A DNA stretch of 64,000 nucleotides from Acanthochlamys bracteata (lineage: Eukaryota > Streptophyta > Magnoliopsida > Pandanales > Velloziaceae), in contig CM034136.1 in the NCBI GenBank assembly GCA_019914995.1, positions 4,603,270 through 4,667,269 on the forward strand, given 5' to 3'. The position numbers and the translations under genes are program-made. How positions within the stretch are numbered: the stretch's first letter is position 1; every line of letters starts with the position of its first letter. The notes below the pieces were generated by a model. That model was not told the origin of the DNA and made no database searches. It saw only the letters and a program-made list of their open reading frames with translations. Shown one piece after another: positions 38,020-51,109 of this stretch.

Positions 38020-40900
38020 GCTTTCGCCTGGTTAAAAACTTAATACTAATGAAAAAATAATGTGCTTCGTTGAATTAGACTATAGGATACTGAAGCAAAT
38101 GTTAGGAATATTAACCAAAATCAATGAATTATTATAAACCTAGTTAAAGGTGATTAGGTAACCTGCAACGAATTTTTTTCGCTATAAAATAAAATTTTTC
38201 TAAAATAAAAAATAATAAAAATATTACTACGTAAATTTTTTTTTAATATTTTAAAATTTCTAAATACTTATTAAATATAAAATTAAAAAAAAAAAACGTT
38301 GGAGAAACGATCAGCAAACGTACTCTCTGTAATATTGCATTCCTTCGATAATTTGGTATAATACGTTTAGGGCCCATGGATATATGGTTATTCTTAAAAT
38401 CATAAGCCCATTTCTTCGGCCGATGTAGTTGCAGCAGGTAATCTCAACTTAGATGAAAAATCTTTGACAATACGTTCTACACATTACCACATTTATATGG
38501 GAGTATCATTATACATGACACTCACAACATAAGTATATTGCATAATTAAAAAAGTGATAATTCCTTTGTCTACTTGTACTTATGTAATTCAACTGAATAC
38601 CAAACAAATAACTCTTAAACATTACAAAAAATCATTGATTAAATTGTCGCACCTGATCTATGGATCATAATCGACACTGAATCAAACTGAATGCAGATGA
38701 AATCCAAATTCAACCCAATCCAATAATCCTATTTAAAAGTAACTAGTTCTATCAAAAAACTCATCACATACTGAATAAGTCAAAATTTTGCCAAAACTTT
38801 TCCTATAAACTCAGAGAATAAATATGTATATTAACATAATAAGATACTCTCTACGTGCTTCCACTATCTAAAGGAGGCCAAAGCAAAAAAAATTGAGCCA
38901 AATCTCGGCAAGATACACATAGTAGAATGCATCAATTAAGATTTCTAATATTTTGATTCTTATCTTTTCACATTTACAAAATTGTAACAATGAATCGGAT
39001 CAATCTTATCAAGTTCTGAATCTTAGTAGGGGAGATCGCAAGAAATGCAATATGCTGCGACAATCCATGATCATATAATAAAATAACTAATATACTTTCT
39101 TAATTATAATATCTTTGTTGGATATTCTTAAAGAAAATATAACTAAATCTTACTAGAAGTTTTAGTAAATAAAAGCCAATTATAAATAAATAAATAATTA
39201 AAATAAATTATATTAAATTTTAATTTAATGAATAAATAAATAGTTAAAATAATTAGTAATATAAGTAATCAAGTAATTTATAATGAGTTAGATAAAGCGT
39301 ATAACAATGTAGATTACTGAGTAGATCATAGTATTATACGAGTAATTAAATGCTCAGCCTTAAAGTAATAAATACTTAAAAGACAAATACCCTAATAAAT
39401 AATACATCGGTATCAAAATACTTTGTCGAATATAACAATTTAAACAAATCCTAATCTATAATAAAATACAACAATAGTCAAAAATCAGAATAATATATAT
39501 GTAAATCTAATCTCTAATTCAATACATCCACTAGAGTATTTAGGTGCCGAGACTCCTACTTGGCCGCAGCGAAGCTGCCACCATCTTGAGTGATTCATTC
39601 GGATTGGCCGTGGTATCTCCCCATGTGTATAGACCTAACAAATCTACGGCCATAAGTGGATACCACCACACATCTGCTGAGGTCTCAAATTAAGTCCATG
39701 ACTTATTTGTCTGTCTCCATACAATGCGAGTATCTATGTAATATGAAAATAATTTTATATATACTTGAACATATGTATACAATTATAACCATACATATAT
39801 CCAACCATATATAAGCATACACAAGTAATATCAATTTAAATAACAATGAGCTTCTATAATTTCGAATTACCATGTATGCCGTCTAAATATCGTTATACAT
39901 AAATATGCATAAACCAAAACATATCATGCATCCTGAAAAAACAATCATAAATGCAGCGAAATTGCACGGTATGCTGGAGAATTAGATGCTATTTATGCCG
40001 AAAATCTAACGATAATTAAGAAAGAGAAAATCTAACAGTAATAAAGAATTAGAAATTTTGAATGAATTTCAAAAATAGATTCAAAGAGAATAAGAATCAA
40101 ATATCACATCAGTTGTGTGGCCCACGACTCGATTCCGGTGACCTAGAATTTTAAAAATGGAGGTAAAAAAAATAAACTATTTCTAGAAAATCTCCATATT
40201 TTAAACACTCTACTTAAAGCATTACAGAAGTGGAGGTAAAGAAAAATCATCTGAAAGCTATATACATGATTTCTGTAAAAAAAAAAAACAAAACCTCTTC
40301 ACAAATTTAACAGGTAAGACTTTTCCTAAATTAGCTTCTCTAGTGTGAAGCTACACTGCAGTATCATAGACCTGGATAAGAATATTTTGATTATTATTGA
40401 AGGAGACTGCATCTCAAAAGATCAAAATCATATTAAAATCTTGCGTTACAAATGGAAAGTTATTATTTGTAAGGAATTTTTCAAAGCTGAACGATCTTTA
40501 TAGAGGTCTTAATGATGGATCCATCTCCTCCTTGAAAAGTGAAAAAAATCTGGTTAAACATGGCAAGTTTCTCATAAGAACCAGAAATCTGATAATTGCT
40601 CAAGGCTTTGTGGCACAGGCAAGGTTTTTAAAATGAAATTAATCGGGATCATTTCAAATAAATAAGATCGTAAAATCAAAATTTTAAATAAAATCATAAA
40701 ATTTGGCATGCCGATAAATTTATTATAATATTTAAAAATTCTAAATAATATTTGTTGAAATTGCTATAAAGGTACCATCATAATAACCTCATTCCTGAAT
40801 ATATAAAACATATTCTTTCTTGCATTTCATTTCATTGTAATATACTAACAATGTTAATTTTTGTGATTTTAGATGATTTACAATGAAGAATGAGTTCCAC
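38020..40900. other. Intergenic, AT-rich, with one unclassified GC-richer patch
   Basis: No gene is visible. A GC-richer patch at about 39,540-39,720 (starting near GGTGCCGAGACTCCTACTTG) stands out from the AT-rich surroundings and looks like a fragment of a repeated element, but I cannot name a family and it has no open frame. The 79-codon frame at 40,397-40,636 has no recognisable features. Confidence 0.45.
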
Positions 40901-41039
40901 AGTTTCGAAACTTTCTTGTATAGATTTCATCCTCTTAACATAAGACAGAGTGCTGTAAATAAAATATAGAACCCTGGTTCAATTCAAAGCACTGAAGACA
41001 TAATTTTGAAACTTCTAGCAAAACATCATCCTGCTTAGT

Positions 41040-42493
41040 GATTTGAAGCAAAACATGCATTTATTAGATTTATACAAGGAAGTTACACTAGATCAAAGCA
41101 CACCAAGACCTTCACAGTCATAAATAGAGAGAATTCTACTGGGTGCAGTCGTACAGATAGTTGAAACAAACAGCTTCAACAGTGAGAAAATAGTGCAGTT
41201 TAGCAATGACTTAACAGCCAAACAGGATTCTAGCAGACCAGCCACTTGCTCTCTTGGCTTTTGGACTGTGAAAGTAAATGAAATGAAAATGAGGAAAAGA
41301 AAGCTGGTAAAGGCTATAGGCAGTAATAGAACAATACCATGATGAATGCCCAGCTTCCAAATGAAAACAATAGCGAAAAACAAGAGGCAAAACTATGGGT
41401 CACACTATATCCTTATATAAGGTTGCCTCGACAACTTCACAGAAAAAATTAGGACACTCACTATGGAAACCTTAGGTTACAATTAAGCCATCATGTAAAG
41501 CTTCAAAGTGTTTGAGAAATACAATCCAAGTACAATGGTCTACAAACTCACCATACATTAGGCTCGAACTTTCTAAAACCACTACAACCCAAAGAGACAT
41601 AGCATGCATGAAGATATCCAATTTATAAGCATGCTCTCAAAAATATAACTATTATAACAGTTAGAACTCAACTGAAAATTACTACCCACTAGCAAAGATA
41701 ATTCCATATATTTTCAAACAAACTTGTCAAGCAACCAAACAAGAAACACTTAAAGAGACTATAGGATAATTCCATATATCCTATAGAATTGTTGCTTTGA
41801 CTGCACGTCACACTAACATGATTAATGACTGACTCACCTGTTATTTTATGAAAGTACAGTTTATCACATTCACTTAACTGATCACGCCAAATAAGGTATT
41901 CAAATATAACACTATTACCAATTGAGAATTCGCTTGAAAAGATGCCAACAAATTAAATCACAATAATCTGGACATCAAATTATATAACAACACAAGTTAA
42001 CAATCTTGAGTAAGCAATCAACAATAACTCACCATACTGATGCAGATTTTCAACTTGCTGGAATATCATTTCAAACTTATCTGGATCTCTCCTTCCTATA
42101 ATCTCCTCTTCTGAAATATTTAACCAAAGTCAAATCATATAACCACAAAAATCACAAAACAACAAACATAAATCAATAACAAATACCACTGATCAAATTT
42201 CTCAGTGGCAAGGTACCACGATGTCAACACCCGCAGTTGCGTCTGGCAAAGTAGAATTTTTTTTACCAGCAACTTCTGAAGACTCTCCGGTGGCTGAGGA
42301 AGATTAGCCTCTGTCTGGATTCCCCTCTGTTTACCGGCTTCACGATTAAATCCAACCCAAATCGATCACAACAGAATCTTGCAGGAATATCACTTGTAAC
42401 AAATCAATTCAACTCGCTATAATCCCAATTCTCAACTAGAAAATAAAAATCACGTACCAGAAGATGCACTTGAATTGAACTAGAACTCATGGT
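41040..42493 (-). CDS. Possible spliced gene of unknown function
   Basis: Several exon-like blocks lie in order on the minus strand. An ATG at about 42,490 starts MSSSSIQVHLL and ends at a GTACGT donor. The block around 42,310-42,255 reads SSATGESSEVA before GTAAAA. The best block, about 42,119-42,033, has acceptor ATATTTCAG and donor TATG|GTGAGT and reads EEIIGRRDPDKFEMIFQQVE then NLHQY. A last block starts after a CTTTCACAG acceptor near 41,271 and reads QKPREQVAGLLESC, and so on, to a stop near 41,093. An AATAAA-like signal follows near 41,050. The second and third blocks agree in phase; the link from the first block is not in phase in my model. I recognise no family. It may be a small gene, a non-coding transcript or chance. 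Confidence 0.3.
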
Positions 42494-42769
42494 GTCCGCA
42501 TAGATTCGACGAATCGGAAGAAGCCCTCGACTCAATGAAAATGAAATCGCGGCCTAAGCAAGAATTGGAGATTCGACCGGTATAGATTCGACCAATTGAG
42601 AATTCTTCTACAATCTACAGAGAAAATTAAATTAGCGTAACTAGGCAAGAGATCTCCTCGAATCTCTGATTTGTTGCTTCGGCCGAATGAAACGGCGAAT
42701 GAAGAATCATTGATATAGACAATTTTGCAAAATACCTCTCGAAATGAAATTAATTTCACAAAACACCCT

Positions 42770-43370
42770 CAAAACTGAAACCAGATAAAATCGTGAATAA
42801 GATTGCCATTTTAATGATTTTACAATTAAAATCATGATCTTACTCTGATCTTACAAAAAATACAATTTTATATGAAATATGATTGTTTTGTTGATGTAAA
42901 TCTGTTAAATCGTAAGATTTTAATATTTAATTCGGGATTATGATTACCATGGACACAAGCTCATGGAAAGTTGATACATCTGAAAACATGAGAATACTGA
43001 CAAGCATAAACAAATAGCGGATATATAAGAGACATTATAAAGATTGTACGAAACTTGGAGCTAAACTGTTTCAGCCAAATCATGGAGGAACTTTGACACA
43101 ACAACTATTTCATGACTGATCTTCCAAACATTCAGAAGAAAAACCATGTAGTCGCACTTTATGTATATAAGTTGGCATTTGTATACTCTACTTCACAACA
43201 ATATCAACAAAAAGCTAATTGTTCATCTATGTCAATCCAAAGTAAAGATATAAGAATATAAAATCCTTCACAGGCTAAAGTTAGGAAATTCCTCAATGGA
43301 ATAACTTTAATAGGTGTTAAGAAGTGCTTACATTTTACCCAAGTTGGTAACGTATGCTTAGAACCCTATT
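42770..43370. other. Intergenic spacer
   Basis: AT-rich sequence upstream of the possible minus-strand gene at 41.0-42.5 kb. I see no gene or repeat in it. Confidence 0.5.
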
Positions 43371-43383
43371 CGTAATAAAAACA

Positions 43384-45022
43384 AGGGTACATATCCCCCA
43401 TTGCTACTAAATTTGGGTTTGTTTCATATTTGCCATTCATATTTCAAACTTTCATCTATGCCATCCACGCTATGTTTTGACTTAACAAATGACACCCAAG
43501 TATTCCCTTAGTTTCTCTTCATATCACAAAGAAATGCTTTTTTTAATATATTTAGAATTAATCAAGTTCAAATAATTAGATTATTTCGAAACAAAAAAGA
43601 AAATTAGCTTTGTGTTCTTTTTGAGAACTCTTTTAATAATTTCTACAAGTCTAAGGAGACGTTTGGGAGAGCTTATCATAAGAAATTCTTCTGAAATAGA
43701 GGGTACTCAGAAAGTTTTTAGAAATTGGGCTTGATCATTTTTAGCGCATATATATATAAAGATTGTACGATAAATAATTCACCTGTACTTTTCAAAAAAA
43801 TTTTAAGAATCTATAAAATACTGTAGAAATTTATTAGAAACATGAGAGTTTTTTGAAGAATGAAAAGTAGTGCCATAAGCACTGTCAAATATCCCCTCAA
43901 TCCGAGTTGTATAACAGTTTACCGTTACGTAATCATCAAGCTGAATTCTCCGAAACTTACTTCTCCAAGAGCTTGCTTTTTCTCTCATTGAAATCTAATC
44001 TCATCTTTCCATCGGATCATGGTTAGCTCATTTGCCAATGATGTCTCGGTCTGGAAATGTTATAATTCTCTCTATGTTGGTGCTTTTGTCAAAAAAGTAC
44101 TTGAATCGCACCCTTGGCCACAGCTAAGCAATGCTAATATGCACCAATCTCTTAAGGACTCAATGGCTTTGTCCCCCTAAAGATACTACTGCTATTACAG
44201 TGTGGTTGGTATAAAGGCTAGTGGGTGCAATTGTTTGCTAAGACTACGACAAAATTTTGATGCTGAAAGTAATGGTGGTGGATGGATTGAGAATAACGGT
44301 TAGGAGATGGCTATGAACCTGTGGTGGAGTTTGGTAAAGCCTTGAGTGGAGACTGTCGAGCCTTTGAGCAGAGAAGGTTGCATAATGCTACCATTGTTAG
44401 TTTTGTTTATGTTAAATGAGAAGTAAGAAGAAGAAGAAACAAACATATGAGCATTTACAAATACGAAATTATTATTATGTTATTTTGGTACTTATAATTG
44501 ATTAAAATGGAGAAGCTCTAATGAAATTGTTTTGTTTCTAAAGGCTGATGATTTGGGGAAACAGAAGCATGAGTTGTGCAACAAAGCAAGGAGAATGAGA
44601 TTGGAGAAATTTTTTTAAAACAATTAAGACAAATTAAGCAAACTTTCTTTTTCATTTTTTGTATAGAAGATGAACATGTTACAAAGTGAAATTCTGAAAT
44701 ACAATGAAAACTTTGTCCCTAAAAGGTGAGTGTTGGAATGTTGAAGGGCATGACTCGACTCCTAGGTGAAGATTGGAGGTAAAGAAGAAGAACAACAGAA
44801 TACCCGAAAAATAAGGAAACCCTTATCCCGTAATGTTTTAAAAAGCTACCCATCAATTTGCTAAAAATTAACAATTAAAAGCTAATTAGTAAAGGATTAA
44901 AATAAAAAATATTTTATATATTAATGGAATACTCAATGGAGTAGTATTTGAAACCAAAACCTAGCATGAATGGCAGAATAAAACCTTTGAAATATAAATG
45001 GGTAATATGTACTCTAAACTAA
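43384..45022. mobile_element. Possible non-autonomous element bounded by inverted repeats
   Basis: GGGTACATATCCCCCATT at about 43,386, ending at TGCCATTCAT near 43,440, recurs in inverted form at about 44,965-45,013. The reverse complement of that copy reads GAGTACATATTACCCATT and then TGCCATTCAT, with gaps between the matching blocks. The 1.6-kb interior has no recognised protein. A clear target duplication was not found, so the borders and family are open. Confidence 0.35.
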
Positions 45023-45119
45023 TACTAAGTGGACTTTAATGGATAAACTTATGGTCATATATGGCTTTCCAAAAGAGGCACATCCCATAATACCGCTTCA
45101 AAAAATTGTTGAAAGAATA

Positions 45120-45560
45120 CACTCTTTAGTGTGTTATACAAGAGTAACGACAGGAGCCACCACATGGCTTCACAGCTATATTATAGCACTTCACGTATTT
45201 TGAGGAGTTGCTCTCTTGGCTATTGCTCATAAAAATAGAGTGGTATGACACATGTGTTAGTGTGAGAGAAACAACCAAAGACCAACGACTGAGGTTATGA
45301 CACGTGTTTTTACACGTTGCTTTCGTTGGTTTCTTTTTTTCTCGTAAAAACAGTATAGTAACGACACGCCCATAACATGACAACAACTATAAGAGACCAC
45401 CATTTGGCTTTAATGTATTTATAATCATTAAATGTGTTTTCTACGTGTTGCTCTCTTTCTCTTTTTCATTCATAACAACCGCGTGGCTTCAATGTTATGT
45501 TATCATCAACTTACACGTCTTTTACGCGTTTCTCTCTTCACTCATTTTACTTTCTATAGA
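45120..45560. repeat. Degenerate tandem repeat, about four copies of 85-120 bp
   Basis: Copies begin near 45,150, 45,285, 45,385 and 45,470. Each has a CATGGCTT or GTGGCTTCAATG-like start, then an ACGTGTT or ACACGT core, then TTGCTCTCTT with pyrimidine-rich sequence. They are strongly diverged. They carry several ACGTG cores, but no gene lies next to them. Confidence 0.4.
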
Positions 45561-48500
45561 TTCTTCTTATGATGGTATTCCAAATGCAGAAGAGAGGGGA
45601 AAGCAAATCAACATAAAACCATATATGGTAAAGAAGCATTTGGGCAATTAGTACTGATAAAATCTTCCTACAATCCTCTTTTGCTATATTGGAGATAGCT
45701 AGTGATCTTCACTTAAAGATCTTCAGTCAGTGAGTATTCCCACTTAGCCATCAAATATGCTGGTTTATTAAGATCTAGATATGTTTACCATGATCAGTGC
45801 AAGTAATTGCTAAATTCTCTCTTGCATAAATAAAAATAAGTTAGTTGCTTTAAATTTACAATCACTGAAATTTCCTTTTTTGCTTATCAGGTTTTCAAGT
45901 CTTCTGAGAGCTGGCTTCTTAAGATCTAAAAGATGTTGGAAGAATGTTGGTAGCGATATGGATTAACTACTCAATAACAATGATACCTAAGCTTTATTAT
46001 GTTACAGGTGAGTCGCATTTTTTATGTATTTTTAATATATGCTAGCTTTTAGACTTATAGAGTTGATTTTCAAAAGTTTCTCTAAGAAAGTAGTTACTTC
46101 TAAAGGTTAAAGGGTGTTGATGTGGTTCAAGGTTGACACACATTTGATTAAACATGAGTGCTGCAACCTCTGCAATTACACTCGCTCACATCAAACCTTC
46201 TGAATCTTGATAAGATGGAAGAACTTTCATGCATTTAAGATTGTTATAGTCCATTTCTCGTTCAGATGTTTGATCATCTATGGATCTTTATACAACTTCC
46301 TCTTTTCATAATTGTACACAACTTGTTTTGTCAAAGATTCATTCTTTATTCTCATCAATTCATTTTTTTTCCCACCAGTCCAGCTTTCACTCTAATTACT
46401 TCATTCCCAATTATATCCTTGATTGTATATTCACTTAGCAATTGCAACATCCACATTCTGCCACGCTCATCTTATACTTCACTGCACAACAATGAGCTTT
46501 GTGAAACATTACTAGTCTCAGTGTCGTTCTGTAAAGTTTCTCCTTTCAGTTTTAATTTGCGACAGTGTAAGATTCTATCTATTAAGTCTTGAATTTACTA
46601 TTCTAATCTACTGCATACAATTTCAGTACTTGATACAATAGATCAGAGTATTCATAAAAAAGCATATGCTCAATAGAAATAAAAAAATCCTTTAACAAAA
46701 TTTTCACCTGATTTTTAGTAAAAAGGAATCAACTATCTCAGTCAGCTGAAAAGAATTAGATATGCAAGATTACTCTTAGGGCATTGCTTAATTATTATGA
46801 ACATCTTCATGGCCCCTCAAATAGTACCCATTAAAGATCCTATTAACGTTAAGATTATTTTGGAACAAACAAAGTGGTTATAATCGTCCTATAGAGATAT
46901 CACGAGTAATGACATCAACGTTGTGATGGCGGACAGAATTTTCTAGCAATGAGAATCTTCCAGTTTAGGCGATCTTGTTTAACAATCAGTATTCTATTGT
47001 GCTCAAATTAGGCTTAAATACTGCACACTTACTAATGTTGGTACCATGATTTCACAAACAACTTCAGCAGTTCAACCATCACATCAAACTTCCATCTAAT
47101 CAAAATAGTTCAACATTCTAAGTCTACTGAAGAGATTGTCTTTAACTCTATCTTGCACAAATGGAAAGATTACCTGATGATTCACTGATCCAAGAAAGAA
47201 AAATGTAGTGCGAGAGAAATGACCACCAACCAGACCTCCTGAATAGATTGGATCTCCCTATGTAATAAGAAAAAAGCACTCTATGAGCTGCTCTTGTGTT
47301 CATCTTCCCAGAAAGTGCCTCTGGCAATACAGCTTCATGTTAGCAATTGCAGTAAAAAATTGGAATCCATTTTATTTATCATTTGAAAGGTACTAGCTGC
47401 CCTCGAATAGGGTTCAACATATCCTTTATATCTCTTTGGCTGAGAGTTTTTTCTTTCTTTTGGCAATACATGGTAGCAAAAAGTTGTTGAAATATCAGAA
47501 ACGAAATTTCACATAGAAATTTGAGATAGCAAATTAGGTATAGACTTATATATAATCAGCCTCAGGTCTACCTAAGTGATAGATAAGGGAACAAAGAAAT
47601 GGAAAACTGCATACAGCAAACTGCTTCTTACTAGTCAAATCATAAAAACATGTGGTGATTAAGAATAAATAACCTCTTAACTTTTTAAAGACCTAATCCT
47701 TGTGGCAACTAGAAGCCACCTAAAAAGTCATATATCATGCACTGAGTCGTCGATCTTAGGATCCTAAACCAATATAAAGTTCTAGCATAATGCAAAATGG
47801 TTTGATATTCCACTGCCATACTGCCGATTTGATTCTCCTACACTAAAAACTGATGACTAAGGCAGCGACCAGAAACACTGAAAGTTTACTCAGAGCAAGC
47901 ATTGACCATAAAATCTCAACAGTTAGAGCGAGACCTTCCAATTTAGAGAAGATGCAGTTTCATTTTAGGGAAACATAGGCTGTTAGCTCCAATGATTTTG
48001 TCATCACACATACTATTGATTCATTGTTAAAAAGATTATAGGATGGTTCACAACAAGTTGTTCGGTACACATGCAAAGTTATAACTATAGATTGACAGTG
48101 GAAAAATATTGTTCCTAAGGACAATTCTGTAATTCTTATGTGTCTTACATCCTTGCAATAGGAATACAATTTGTCAGGTATTTAAACTGCTATTAATTCT
48201 CATAATTACTTACCAGAATTATGTCCGTAAATGGATTTCCATAGAACCTGCCAGCTTTTACTGGGATAAGTCATAAAATGAACTTCCAGCTTTACTCGAG
48301 TATGACATTTGTCCTGCACCGTGAAACAGTGACGTCAATCAACAAACAAAGGTTGGAGAGACAGTGCATGAGACTTATTTCTCAGCCGTTGAAGTGCCAA
48401 ACAGTAAGTTCTGTTTTAAGAACAGACAAAATTTAGGCTCTTCCATACTTTGAGATACATCAAAAAAGACGAAAGGTGATGACAGAAATCTGATCCTAGA

Positions 48501-49297
48501 ACAGGTAAGACGCAAAACCTCTTCAAATTTTCTTAGCATGCTTCACAATAAATGCTAATAAATGTAAGCTTTTGCATTTATGTTTAGAGTTGATAGACTT
48601 GAATCAGGTTGGTAGATGTACAAATCTGTCCAATAAAAATAAGCAAAGACCTTTTCCTTACAGACTTACATACTTACTGAAGAACCAAATACCTATACCA
48701 TCTTCAAAATTTCGTTTTACATCAGCTTGATATTCAACAAAATAAATAGTCCACAATCAACATATAGAGACATTTCTCAACTCACATTTTGAATGTCAGG
48801 TGATTAGCCATGCAATACTTTTTCGATATAACTAGTAGGATAAACACACTTAGTTAAGAGTACAAAGAAACAAACTTCTAAGAATACGGAAAAACTAATA
48901 ATAATGATAACTTAGACAAATAATTAGAAGCAGAAAATTCAGCCTACCATTCAAAAGAATGATATAGAGCCCAAAGACCTAATGTAGACACCTAAGTTTA
49001 GTCTGTCAGTCTATTAGAAACGTTTTTACCAATATATCCATCATGTCATATTGTCTCACGTTGTCAAACTATCACATCCATACTTTCACAAACATGTAAA
49101 TGCAGGTTTCATAATGCCCGTTGAATGTAGGTTCAGCAAATTTTGACAAGAGAAGTGGTTCTAGAATCTACATATCGGGCCAAATTGTAAACTAAATTGC
49201 ATTGCAGTTTAGAAATTCCTGATTGCTTTATGTCCAAAGAGCAAAATTAAAAGACAAAAGGAATTACTTTATGTCCAAATAGCAAAAATTGCAAAAC
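45561..49297. other. Intergenic with two exon-like islands on the minus strand
   Basis: No family is recognised. Two short islands look exon-like on the minus strand. One is at about 48,280-48,220 (KAGRFYGNPFTDIIL before donor CTG|GTAAGT). The other is at about 47,259-47,174 (acceptor ACATAG, reading GDPIYSGGLVGGHFSRTTFF then FLGSVNHQ, donor CAG|GTAATC). They are in compatible phase. They are too short to assign and could be chance or relics of a dead gene. The rest is AT-rich spacer. Confidence 0.25.
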
Positions 49298-51096
49298 CTA
49301 ATCACACCCAGTTGGTTGGATGACACCAACTGATGGCGTATCCTCTTCGTCACCCCATCCACTGATTGGAACTGGTTTATCTGTGAAAAGGAAAGAGTCC
49401 CATCTAAAGTAATTCGCGAAATCATCTTCAAAAGGTGGTCTCTTTTCCAAGTCCTTCACCAGCTCCGGGTCAATAACAGCATTGTGATCAACCTCATCAA
49501 TGTACATATCTGGATCAGGTAGAGGATAATCATGAGGTTGACCATTAATCTCTGCCCAGAAACGCGCCTTTGCCACCCTTAGGGCGTCCCTCCCTGCAGA
49601 ATCATCCCATTCAATCACCTTCGGGAATAACTGCGTGTATCTCCGAGCCTCACTAAATCTTCTCCAAGAAATCCTGCATATAGATCTCAGGAAGTATTTC
49701 TCCCATGCAGGCACATATGTTTGCGCAGGAGCTAACACAAAATAATAATTCAAAAAAAAGAACTGATCAGCATATGAAATTGAAAGCAAAGATATCCTAC
49801 AACATATTCCAGTTAGCAAGCAACAAATAAAAGTGTGCAGAAACATCAAATTTCAATGGCTATCACTCTTGACTAACATTGAGAGCAAATGTAGATTACT
49901 CATTTTCATTGAACATGCACAGTTTCTTAGCATGCATGCCTTATTATATTGTTCTATAACATTCGTGCCTTATATTATATGTTATTTGCAATGCCTTTTA
50001 AATTACATTGTCTTACTTGAGCACACTACATATGAAGCCTAGCAAAAATAATTTCAATAGGCAATATATATAAGTACATGTCAATTTATCCAAACAAGTA
50101 GAGAACAATTATATAAAAGAATAAATACAGAAGAAAAACCAAAAAGAAAAAAACATCTACTCAAAGAGTTACTACAAAAGAACTTCAAAAATCAAACCTT
50201 GCACAACCTAGGAACGGATTAGCCGGTATTGAAAGGCTAATAGAGAAAAAAAAAAAAAACAATTCACCAAGAAAACTACCCCAAAAATGAATATGGAAAT
50301 CCCTGAAAAGAAGTTTAAATCAGTTAGAGAACCAACCAAAAAACAAGCAATACATGCAAGCAAGGAAGGGGACAAAAAGTCCCCCCTCCCGCCCCCCCCC
50401 GCAAGCAGAAAAGAAAATCTTGTTTCTTGCTATTAAAATCTTCAACATAAATGGAAACCAACACAAATTTTACTTCACAACAAACAGAGAGAGAGAAAAC
50501 TCGAGTTTTGAACTAACCCCAGTTCCCCGATTCCCAAACCATTACTCGAAAAGCTGAAACATTAAGAAAAACAACAATTAACGTTTGTAGAGATCAACCA
50601 CTGCCCCAAGAGCCAAAAACTAAATAATAATAAAAAAAGAAATTAACAGCAGCAAAACTGAAGTTTTTTCCCCATAATAAAAAACCTAATACTTGGCGTG
50701 TTTAGCATGTATTCAAACCCTATCGAACAAGAAAAAGAAGCAAAAATAAAATAAAGTTTTAAGTAGACTTTTAAATTTTTAATGAAGGTATATTAAATAA
50801 ATGTTTGGTCGCTGGTTATTTTTTTAATTTTAAGTTTATATATTTCAATAAATTTTTAAAAATAGTACTCTTCAAATTTTTTAAAATAAAATAATTTAAA
50901 TTTACAAACGTGGTAACGGCGGCGGGCGTGGCGATGAGTGCGACCGGTCGGTGTCGGTCCTGGGGGTAGTGTTGCTACTGACTGGGACCCACTTTTGTTG
51001 AATTGTTGGCTTTGGGCCCCACCATTTCCTCTTACCGCCACCATCACCGTTGCAATTCTTTCCTCTGCCGCTTGAACTCCCTCGCCAGTGATGCAT
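49298..51096 (-). CDS. Small plant protein of unknown function, two exons
   Basis: Exon 1 (51096-51036) starts MHHWRGSSSGRGKNCNGDGG and ends at a strong donor (GGCG|GTAAGAGG). Exon 2 (49731-49298) starts after TTGTGTTAG and runs to TAG. The phases fit and give 164 residues. The conserved part begins VPAWEKYFLRSICRISWRRF. It includes VIEWDDSAGRDALRVAKARF directly followed by WAEINGQPHDYPLPDPDMYI, and it ends with an acidic tail (WGDEEDTPSVGVIQPTGCD). I recall similar plant proteins with the pattern VPxWEK, WDDSAG, FWAEINGxPxDxxLPDPDxY, all without assigned function. There is no signal peptide or membrane segment. Exon 1 could instead read on to a stop near 50,902, so the joining is the uncertain part; exon 2 is solid. 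Confidence 0.65.
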
Positions 51097-51109
51097 GATC
51101 AAAAACACA

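Noticed and set aside
46266-46592. 108-codon hydrophobic frame
   Set aside because: Pyrimidine-rich AT sequence produces Phe/Ile/Leu-rich frames by chance; no domain or start context.
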